Below, in pieces: positions 43,278 through 49,446 of a DNA stretch of 49,446 nt. How positions within the stretch are numbered: the first letter of the stretch is position 1; every line of letters starts with the position of its first letter. Source of the DNA: Lachnospiraceae bacterium UBA2864 (lineage in GTDB: Bacteria; Bacillota; Clostridia; Lachnospirales; Lachnospiraceae); the NCBI GenBank assembly GCA_002350525.1, contig DEFA01000021.1, positions 268 through 49,713 on the forward strand, given 5' to 3'. A model generated the notes under the pieces. The model was not told the origin of the DNA, ran no database searches, and saw nothing but the letters and a program-made list of their open reading frames with translations. A program made the translations under genes and the position numbers.

Positions 43278-43365
43278 CTTGGTTCCTCACATACTTTCAT
43301 CTGAGAACACTATAGTATGCCTGAGCCAATCTCCGGAGTTCTTTATGTTCTCATCATATAAAAAG

Positions 43366-43401
43366 TAAAAATGCTGCGTCAAGAAAACCTCAACGCAGCA
43401 T
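43366..43401 (-). terminator. Terminator of proS
   Basis: Minus-strand ATGCTGCGT ... ACGCAGCAT forms a 9-bp stem with a 13-nt loop, followed by TTTTTAC, 10 nt past the stop codon. Confidence 0.9.
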
Positions 43402-43410
43402 AAATAAATC

Positions 43411-44841
43411 TTAGTAAGCTCTTCCGAAGTATACCATCTTCTTTGCCGGCTTTCCGCAGCATACACATACATCACTGAGCTGCTCCTGCTCAAATGGCAT
43501 ACATCTTGTCGATGCACCGGTCTCGGCCTTGATATGCTCTTCACACTCAGTATCGCCGCACCACATAGCCTTGATGAATCCCGGTCTGTTGTTGATGGTA
43601 TCAACGAACTCTTCCCAGTTACGTGCCTCATATGTATGAGCATCTCTGTGAGCTCTGGCTGCCTCAAGCATATCCTTCTGGATAGTCTTAAGAAGCTCAT
43701 CAACCTTTGTCTCAAGCTCATCAAGACTTACAGTGATCTTCTCACCGTTATCACGTCTTACGAGTACACACTGGTTGTTCTCTATATCACGAGGTCCGAT
43801 CTCTACTCTGAGCGGAATACCTCTCATCTCACACTCTGCGAACTTAAATCCAGGTGACTTATCAGTAGCATCAACCTTAACACGGGAAACCTTTGCAAGT
43901 CTCTCACGAAGTTCCTCAGCCTTCTCGAGAACTCCTTCCTTCTTCTGCTGGATAGGAACTATCATAACCTGTGTTGGAGCTACCATCGGAGGAAGCTTAA
44001 GTCCGTTATCATCTCCGTGAACCATGATGATGGCACCGATGAGTCTTGTTGTTACTCCCCATGATGTCTGATGTACATACTTTAACTGATTATCTTTATC
44101 TGCGTACTGAACTCCGAAGGCCTTTGCAAAACCGTCACCGAAGTTGTGGCTTGTACCTGACTGAAGTGCCTTTCCGTCATGCATAAGTGCTTCGATCGTG
44201 TAAGTTGCAACCGCACCTGCGAACTTCTCCTTCTCTGTCTTCTGTCCCTTAACAACAGGAATAGCAAGAACCTGCTCACAGAAGTCAGCATAAACATTTA
44301 ACATCTGAATAGTTCTTTCTTCTGCTTCTTCAGCTGTAGCATGAGCTGTATGTCCCTCCTGCCACAGGAATTCTCTTGAACGAAGGAAAGGTCTTGTCTC
44401 CTTCTCCCAACGAACAACAGAACACCACTGATTATATACCTTAGGCAGATCTCTGTAAGATGTGATATCTTTCTGATAGAAATCGCAGAACAGTGTCTCG
44501 GATGTAGGTCTTACGCAGAGCTTCTCCTGAAGCTCGTTAAGTCCGCCGTGAGTTACCCATGCAACCTCGGGTGCGAAGCCCTCGACATGATCCTTTTCCT
44601 TCTGAAGAAGTCCTTCAGGGATAAGCATCGGAAGATATACATTTTCTACTCCGGTTTCCTTAAACTTGGCATCCAGCTGCTTCTGGATAAGCTCCCAGAT
44701 GGCATAGCCTGCGGGCTTCAGAACCATGAATCCCTTAACACTTGTGTAGCCTGTAAGGTCTGCCTTAACAACTACGTCAGTATACCACTGGGCGAAATCC
44801 TCCTCCATGGAGGTAATTGCTTCTACCTTCTTGTCTGCCAT
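43411..44841 (-). CDS. proS: Prolyl-tRNA synthetase (short, archaeal/eukaryal type)
   Basis: A 476-aa class II synthetase. Motif 1 region GFMVLKPAGYAIWELIQKQL, motif 2 in WCSVVRWEKETRPFLRSREFLWQEGHTAH (read as the RxxE arrangement), and motif 3 in the GTSHNFG ... WGVTTRLIGAIIMVHGD region. There is no editing (INS) domain, and the C-terminal part has Cys residues (CGDTECEE, CVCCGKPA) that likely bind zinc. This is the ProS3-like form found in many clostridia and archaea, unlike the 570-aa bacterial type. GAGAGGA precedes ATG. Upstream I see no T-box leader. Confidence 0.95.
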   Translation of the reverse strand: MADKKVEAITSMEEDFAQWYTDVVVKADLTGYTSVKGFMVLKPAGYAIWELIQKQLDAKFKETGVENVYLPMLIPEGLLQKEKDHVEGFAPEVAWVTHGGLNELQEKLCVRPTSETLFCDFYQKDITSYRDLPKVYNQWCSVVRWEKETRPFLRSREFLWQEGHTAHATAEEAEERTIQMLNVYADFCEQVLAIPVVKGQKTEKEKFAGAVATYTIEALMHDGKALQSGTSHNFGDGFAKAFGVQYADKDNQLKYVHQTSWGVTTRLIGAIIMVHGDDNGLKLPPMVAPTQVMIVPIQQKKEGVLEKAEELRERLAKVSRVKVDATDKSPGFKFAECEMRGIPLRVEIGPRDIENNQCVLVRRDNGEKITVSLDELETKVDELLKTIQKDMLEAARAHRDAHTYEARNWEEFVDTINNRPGFIKAMWCGDTECEEHIKAETGASTRCMPFEQEQLSDVCVCCGKPAKKMVYFGRAY

Positions 44842-44966
44842 AATACTTTCCTCTCAATATATTTTTTAGTTACTGAAACTATGCTGAGTTTTGCTCAGCA
44901 ATCTATATTCTAACATATGTTGTTTTGATATTAAAGTCTCTGTTTTACCGAAGTTTTATCGGGATT

Positions 44967-45878
44967 TCACCCTTTTTCTGCCGGATATGTCAACTCCAGT
45001 TTTGCTATAAGATCCTCGAGAATATATCTTGAATCTGCCGACTTATATACTCTTATAACCGGATTATCCGGATTCTCACGACTGGATGTGTCTTCCATTA
45101 CGTCCGGTGCCGTTTCTTCCTTATACTTACCGCAGTCCGGATTAAGTGCAAGCGCTATTGCCGGAGAGTCTCCCAGCGACCAACTCTCTCCCTTGGTCCA
45201 TCCCGCAATAGGCGACCTGTTATAGGTATCCATATTTTCGAAAAGATGCCTTCCTATCTTTCCACACGGCATAATACGCCGCTGTATCTCGGCAAGTCCG
45301 ATAGTGATGGTCGTATAAACATCCGACGGAACTAGCCACAGGTTTGTTCCCGATCTGAGCACGAGATTCGCCGCCGTTATATCATTTCCCGCATTGAACT
45401 CTCTGAACGGAGCCTCGACATTTCCCGCTCCGTGGGTACCGATCCAGATGACGGTAACTCTTTTTATAATCTCGGGACACTTTTTAAATGCCGCTGCCAC
45501 ATTGGTTATCGCTCCCTGACAGAGGATGTAAAGAGGATGCGGATCATCGGACAAAGCTTCTTTTATTATGAATTCAACTCCTTCGGATGTCTCAGCCTCA
45601 GTGCTGCCGGCCTCTCCGAGCGGCCCCGCATTTCCGGCGAGAGCCGGGATATCCTTAATATCCATAAGGTCCAGTATAGTCTTAATCTCTTCGAGACTTC
45701 TCTCCATCGAACCTTCTTCGACGAAATGCTCGGCAACGATTGCCTTAACCATGAGCTTCGGGCTGAGCAGTCCCTGCACTATGGCAAAGGGGTCATCCGC
45801 TTCACAGGCTGCATCCGTATCTATTATCACTCTTATCTTTTTATCATCCGTTACTTCAAATAAATAATTCGTGTTCAT
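44967..45878 (-). CDS. Nucleoside hydrolase family protein
   Basis: A 303-aa hydrolase expected to cleave the N-glycosidic bond of a ribonucleoside. The Ca2+-binding motif DTDAACEADDPFAI is a variant of the family's DTDPGxDDxxA, with both essential Asp-Asp pairs present; TVIWIGTHGAGN and the EFNAGNDITAANLVL region match the active-site loop (Asn-x-x-x-Asp). Later residues carry the less typical SWSLGDSPAIAL, where the family has a catalytic His or Asp. Substrate unknown. AGGAG precedes ATG at 45878 by about 11 nt. It begins 17 nt after the upstream membrane protein gene, so probably co-transcribed. Confidence 0.82.
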   Translation of the reverse strand: MNTNYLFEVTDDKKIRVIIDTDAACEADDPFAIVQGLLSPKLMVKAIVAEHFVEEGSMERSLEEIKTILDLMDIKDIPALAGNAGPLGEAGSTEAETSEGVEFIIKEALSDDPHPLYILCQGAITNVAAAFKKCPEIIKRVTVIWIGTHGAGNVEAPFREFNAGNDITAANLVLRSGTNLWLVPSDVYTTITIGLAEIQRRIMPCGKIGRHLFENMDTYNRSPIAGWTKGESWSLGDSPAIALALNPDCGKYKEETAPDVMEDTSSRENPDNPVIRVYKSADSRYILEDLIAKLELTYPAEKG

Positions 45879-45895
45879 ATACTCTTCTCCTAAAA

Positions 45896-46933
45896 TCAAT
45901 CATCCGTAGTAAGCATAAGCTCTTCGGTCACCTTATCAAAATCCGTGAAATATGAGATGCTCACAACTCTGTTGGAAGCGTTATTTACTATCACGACCAT
46001 ACATTCTTTGGTCTCCCGATTGAGAAGGTAAGTCACGTTGGATCTTCCTCCGTACATATTTTCGATAGTATGAAGCGTCTGATCGTACAGAAATGTGGTT
46101 CTTTTCTTCAGTCCTATCTCCGCCTGATTTATGGACACTCCGTAAATATTATATTTCCTGCTTGTTGTATTGAATCCGATCCTCTGATTATCAAGATATA
46201 TGATATTCAGTTCTCCGTCCGTTTTAACTGTAACCTTTCCGCTTGTGAATATCGGGATCTTCTCGAGCATCGACGCATCCTCCTTGAAGGAAGTACCGAG
46301 CTCTTTGGCTATATACTCATCGGACATGCTCATAATATATGATATTTCTTCACCGCCCGTTTCGACCATATAGATTATTCCCTGATAACAGAAATAAATG
46401 ATAAAGGCCGCGATTGTAACTCCGATCATTTTTACGACAATGCTGAGGAAGAACCTCATTGTCTTCGATCTTATGACTCTCGGAACGGTTACTTGTGTAA
46501 GGCTTCCGTAAATATCCTCATCATCCCCGCGAAGAACTATCTTCATATTCCGGATAGCCCTTGTTATAAGCTTCGTAAAAAAGCCCTTCACTACGAGCAA
46601 GAGAAATACAAACAGAAAGACAACAATGGTAACAAGCGGTGATACCTCGATTTTATTCAGGTAATCAAACATCGAAATAATGATACAGGACAGTATCATA
46701 TACATCGGAATAAAAATCCCCACCTTGGTAAGGGCTTTACTCATGTTCCGGTTTTCCATACTCTTCTGTATCTTTTTAAATATTTTCCTGATGTAATCGC
46801 TCACGATTATATACAGGAAAAAGGCTATAAAGACCTTTAATACGTATACCTTAACCGAATCGTTATTCTGATAGATCCAATCCACCAGTTCTGTCCATGT
46901 AAGTATTATGAAATGCTTGATAAACTCCAACAT
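45896..46933 (-). CDS. Four-helix membrane protein with extracytoplasmic C-terminal domain, unknown
   Basis: A 345-aa protein I do not recognise. Helices lie at about 27-45, 71-91, 99-118 and 161-185. The first part (VLKVFIAFFLYIIVSDYIRK) has a faint resemblance to MscS-type channel helices, but the MscS pore motif is absent. A basic loop at about 120-160 precedes the last helix. Residues about 190-345 form a beta-rich domain (GKVTVKTDGELNIIYLD, NIYGVSINQAEIGLKKRT), likely outside the cell. It lies 7 nt after a pseudouridine synthase gene and 17 nt before the nucleoside hydrolase gene. No clear function; context gives no strong clue. Confidence 0.7.
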   Translation of the reverse strand: MLEFIKHFIILTWTELVDWIYQNNDSVKVYVLKVFIAFFLYIIVSDYIRKIFKKIQKSMENRNMSKALTKVGIFIPMYMILSCIIISMFDYLNKIEVSPLVTIVVFLFVFLLLVVKGFFTKLITRAIRNMKIVLRGDDEDIYGSLTQVTVPRVIRSKTMRFFLSIVVKMIGVTIAAFIIYFCYQGIIYMVETGGEEISYIMSMSDEYIAKELGTSFKEDASMLEKIPIFTSGKVTVKTDGELNIIYLDNQRIGFNTTSRKYNIYGVSINQAEIGLKKRTTFLYDQTLHTIENMYGGRSNVTYLLNRETKECMVVIVNNASNRVVSISYFTDFDKVTEELMLTTDD

Positions 46934-46940
46934 GTTCCTC

Positions 46941-47714
46941 TTACCAATCCATCTGATCTATTATCTCAAATGCTTCGCCTTCAGGTTCTCTGTGAAGTGA
47001 TATCTCCTCACCGGTTACAGGATGTGTAAACTCCAGCATAGTGGAGAAAAGTCCGATACCTTTCCCGGCCTTTACTTTTCCTTTTTCCTTACCTGCTTTA
47101 GCCGGCGATTTAGCTGCCCTCCCGGCTTTAGCCTTGAACTTATTGTTATACTTAATGTCTCCCCAGATTCCACAACCCGCATGAGCCAGCTGGCATCTGA
47201 TCTGATGATGGCGTCCTGTAAGAAGTTCGATCAGAAGATAGCTGATCGGCCCTTCGTCCGTATCCAGTTCGTCCAGCACTTCGTAATTCAGTTCCGCTTT
47301 CTTGGCTCCCTTAGTGTCGGGAGATACAATCTTCGAAACATTTGTCTTTTTATCGAAAAGTATCCAGTCTGTAAGCGTTCCCTCGGGCTCATCCATAAAT
47401 CCCGTTACGACAGCCTGATAATACTTGGATACCCCGTCCGACTGCAGAAGGTCCGAAAGAGAAGCTGCCATCTCTTCGGTCTTGGCATAGAGAACTATTC
47501 CCGATACCGGCCTGTCCAGTCTGTTTATCACGGCAAGATAAGGTTCTTCATCCACACCGTTTTTAAGTCCTTCTTCATACAGGTAGTTCTTCACCGTCGT
47601 CATCATATCCTCGCCGCTGCCGTTATCCGGCTGTGAAGAAACCCCGTAAGGCTTCACACAGGCTATCATATATTCATCTTCAAATATAATATCAAGTTTA
47701 CCAGCTTTTGCCAT
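46941..47714 (-). CDS. RluA-family pseudouridine synthase
   Basis: A 257-aa enzyme modifying U to pseudouridine in RNA. Motif I INRLDRPVSGIVLYAK carries the catalytic Asp (here Asn-Arg-Leu-Asp rather than His-Arg-Leu-Asp), motif II KYYQAVV (basic Tyr region) and motif III LLTGRHHQIRCQLAHAG. Near residues 190-220 there is an unusual Lys/Ala/Gly-rich insertion (KAKAGRAAKSPAKAGKEKG). No S4 domain. Target site not inferable. AGGAATGAAAT precedes ATG. It is first in a run with the unknown membrane protein and nucleoside hydrolase. Confidence 0.9.
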   Translation of the reverse strand: MAKAGKLDIIFEDEYMIACVKPYGVSSQPDNGSGEDMMTTVKNYLYEEGLKNGVDEEPYLAVINRLDRPVSGIVLYAKTEEMAASLSDLLQSDGVSKYYQAVVTGFMDEPEGTLTDWILFDKKTNVSKIVSPDTKGAKKAELNYEVLDELDTDEGPISYLLIELLTGRHHQIRCQLAHAGCGIWGDIKYNNKFKAKAGRAAKSPAKAGKEKGKVKAGKGIGLFSTMLEFTHPVTGEEISLHREPEGEAFEIIDQMDW

Positions 47715-47817
47715 ATTTCATTCCTCTCCTCTATATCACACAGTCAGGTTATCTGCAGAAATGTACCTGCCTTACCCGGCAAAACCATCATAATGCTTTT
47801 TGTCGGGCATTTCAACG

Positions 47818-47860
47818 TAAAAAACCCTCCTTACCGAGCCTGTCCGTCCGGTAAAGAGGG
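47818..47860 (-). terminator. Terminator of the aspartate aminotransferase gene
   Basis: Minus-strand CCCTCTTTACCG ... CGGTAAGGAGGG forms a 12-bp stem with one mismatch, loop GACGGACAGGCT, followed by TTTTTTAC. Confidence 0.88.
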
Positions 47861-47898
47861 AAATGTATGCGTTATCTTATATGCAACTATATGTGGAA

Positions 47899-49191
47899 TT
47901 ATTCATCCTCGCTGATGAGCTTCTCAAGACTTACGATCCTTACACAGAGAGTGAAAAGCTTAGCTGCTGTCTTAAGATCCTCAAGTGTCGGATATGTCGG
48001 AGCCACGCGGATGTTTGAATCCTGTGGGTCCTTTCCGTATGGCCATGTTGCACCGGCACCTGTCATGGTAACTCCGGCTTTCTTAGCCTTATTAACGATA
48101 GCCTTTGCACAGCCCGGAAGGCTGTCGAAACTGATAAAGTATCCTCCCTTCGGGGTTGTCCACTCACCGACTCCGAGTCCCTTGAGATTCTCATCAAAAA
48201 TCTCAAGAACCGCTTCAAACTTTGGTCTTATAATCTCGGCATGCTTACGCATATGCTCTACCATACCGTGAATATCCTTGAAGAATCTTACATGACGGAG
48301 CTGATTAACCTTATCATGTCCGATTGTCTGGTTCTTCATCTGGTTCATGATATCCTCAAGGTTGTTAGGTGATGTAGCAAGTGCTGCTATACCGCTTCCC
48401 GGGAAGGATATCTTGGATGTTGAAGCAAACTTATATACAAGATCAGGGTTCCCTGCTCTCTTACACTCTGCAAGAATCTCGATGAGATAATCCTGATCGT
48501 CATCATAGAGATGATGGATTCCGTATGCATTATCCCAAAAGATACGGAAATCTTTAGCTGCGGGCTTAAGACGGGCAAATCTTCTTACTGTCTCGTCAGA
48601 ATATGAATAACCCTGCGGATTTGAATACTTAGGACAGCACCAGATACCCTTGATAGCTTCATCCTCTGATACAAGCTTCTCTACCATATCCATGTCCGGT
48701 CCTTCCGGTGACATAGGTACAGGGATCATCTCGATTCCGAAGAACTCTGTGATCGCAAAATGTCTGTCATAACCCGGAACAGGGCATAAGAACTTAACCT
48801 TATCCAGCTTACACCAAGGAGTATTTCCGAGGATACCGTGTGTCATGGCACGGCTTACTGTATCATACATAACATTAAGAGAAGAATTGCCATAGATGAT
48901 AATGTTATCAGGATTGTTCTCCATCATATCTCCGATAAGAACCTTTGCCTCATGGATACCTGTGAGAACACCGTAATTACGGCAGTCTGTACCGTCTTCG
49001 CAGATAAGATCAGCCTCTGAATTCAGTGCATCCATCATTCCCATAGACAGGTCAAGCTGCTCACGACAAGGCTTTCCTCTGCTCATATCAAGTGAAAGAT
49101 CCAGCTCCTGATATTTCTTATACTGTTCTTTAAGAGATGCCAGCTCCTGCTTCATCTCTTCCCTACTCATTTCTGAATAAGCTTTCATCAT
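47899..49191 (-). CDS. Aspartate aminotransferase-like enzyme (group Ic, Asp_aminotransf)
   Basis: A 430-aa PLP enzyme. Distinct features are LDMSRGKPCREQLDLS, TDCRNYGVLTGIHEAK, IYGNSSLNVMYDTVSRAM, CPVPGYDRHF, WDNAYGIHHL (Asp-Tyr PLP contacts) and the Schiff-base lysine in ASTSKISFPGSG. This set marks the Asp_aminotransf (subgroup Ic) family, which transfers the amino group of aspartate in Corynebacterium. The frame opens 24 codons earlier with a hydrophobic stretch, but GAGAGGAG lies 5 nt before the ATG at 49191 and the family starts MKAYSEMSREE, so the first of two adjacent ATGs is used. Ends in its own terminator. Confidence 0.9.
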   Translation of the reverse strand: MMKAYSEMSREEMKQELASLKEQYKKYQELDLSLDMSRGKPCREQLDLSMGMMDALNSEADLICEDGTDCRNYGVLTGIHEAKVLIGDMMENNPDNIIIYGNSSLNVMYDTVSRAMTHGILGNTPWCKLDKVKFLCPVPGYDRHFAITEFFGIEMIPVPMSPEGPDMDMVEKLVSEDEAIKGIWCCPKYSNPQGYSYSDETVRRFARLKPAAKDFRIFWDNAYGIHHLYDDDQDYLIEILAECKRAGNPDLVYKFASTSKISFPGSGIAALATSPNNLEDIMNQMKNQTIGHDKVNQLRHVRFFKDIHGMVEHMRKHAEIIRPKFEAVLEIFDENLKGLGVGEWTTPKGGYFISFDSLPGCAKAIVNKAKKAGVTMTGAGATWPYGKDPQDSNIRVAPTYPTLEDLKTAAKLFTLCVRIVSLEKLISEDE

Positions 49192-49337
49192 CAAATCTCC
49201 TCTCAATTCATATTTCAACTTATAAATCATAATGAATATAATCAAAAAACCTATAAATGTCAAATATAATTACAAAAATGGTTATTTTTAATTAAAAAAA
49301 TTAAGAATACTTCCGAATATTTATTGAATTTTAAATG

Positions 49338-49365
49338 AGAAAAGCCGGCGGATATCTCCGCCGGC
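49338..49365 (-). terminator. Terminator of the gene at the right edge
   Basis: Minus-strand GCCGGCGGA-GATA-TCCGCCGGC forms a perfect 9-bp stem followed by TTTTCTC, 36 nt after the stop codon at 49401. Confidence 0.88.
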
Positions 49366-49400
49366 CTGAAATTCAAGTATTATATATGTGTGGGTATGAC

Positions 49401-49446
49401 TTACAGCTGAGGACCTGCAGCAACAAGTGCCTTACCAGCTTCATTT
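49401..49446 (-). CDS. C-terminal end of a protein, unknown (cut by window edge)
   Basis: An open frame entering from the right edge ends ...NEAGKALVAAGPQL and TAA at 49401-49403, followed by a terminator. The amino acid run is typical of a structured C-terminus, but it is too short to name. The terminator supports a real gene rather than a chance frame. Confidence 0.65.
   Translation of the reverse strand, partial: NEAGKALVAAGPQL

Noticed and set aside
44842..44966. T-box or other leader RNA before proS
   Set aside because: Only a small TGCTGAG-type hairpin is visible; no T-box core sequence, specifier loop or antiterminator.
45896..46933. MscS mechanosensitive channel
   Set aside because: Helix pattern is only faintly similar and the Gly/Ala-rich pore helix of MscS is absent.

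Overview
The window looks like chromosomal DNA of an anaerobic, low-to-moderate-GC Firmicute, most likely Lachnospiraceae (Butyrivibrio/Roseburia/Coprococcus-like). This rests on gene content and protein style, not on a database search. Indicators are an NfnAB-type ferredoxin:NADP oxidoreductase, a TM1266-type iron-only hydrogenase regulator, MutS2, a DUF815 ATPase, a short archaeal-type prolyl-tRNA synthetase, a CbxX/CfxQ AAA+ protein, strong AGGAGG-type ribosome binding sites and sigma-A promoters. Most genes lie on the minus strand. I see no phage, transposase, CRISPR array or rRNA.

Layout. 1-5.9 kb (minus): 5' end of a tRNA-Gln, a UBA-like/DUF4342 protein, a 682-aa protein with a TerD-like C-terminus, a sodium:solute symporter and a YhaM-type exonuclease. 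6.0-10.7 kb (plus): mutS2 followed by an OmpR-type response regulator and a sensor kinase. 10.7-19.0 kb (minus): MurJ-DUF815 ATPase; then, after a hairpin-rich repeat element, endonuclease III, a 36-aa membrane peptide, a VanW protein with a Pro-Glu tail, an AIR-synthase-like protein, an Lrp regulator and an aminotransferase. 19.2-22.7 kb: NfnB/NfnA, tRNA-Ser(CGA), nicotinamidase with the hydrogenase regulator, tRNA-Leu(UAA). 22.8-28.1 kb: nucleotidyltransferase-alanine dehydrogenase-CapA lipoprotein, a membrane diguanylate cyclase and a DedA/VTT membrane protein. 28.2-33.6 kb: an ABC ATPase-permease-response regulator-kinase operon behind a PhoB-box-like direct repeat. 33.6-37.2 kb: 5-formyl-THF cyclo-ligase, a cysteine synthase flanked by short direct repeats, and a 7TM diguanylate cyclase. 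37.2-39.9 kb: a zinc/manganese-type ABC cluster with two unusual Cys-rich partners and no visible binding protein. 40-49.4 kb: a CfxQ-like AAA+ protein, CCA-adding enzyme, ProRS, pseudouridine synthase, a novel membrane protein, nucleoside hydrolase, aspartate aminotransferase, and the last codons of a further gene.

Most genes are housekeeping. The most interesting parts are the stem-TTC-stem repeat element at about 15.78-16.02 kb, which supplies the stop codon of one gene and the ribosome binding site of the next; the TerD-like fusion; the metal-transport cluster; and the PhoB-like operator of the ABC/two-component operon. No clearly new multi-gene system could be established from sequence alone.
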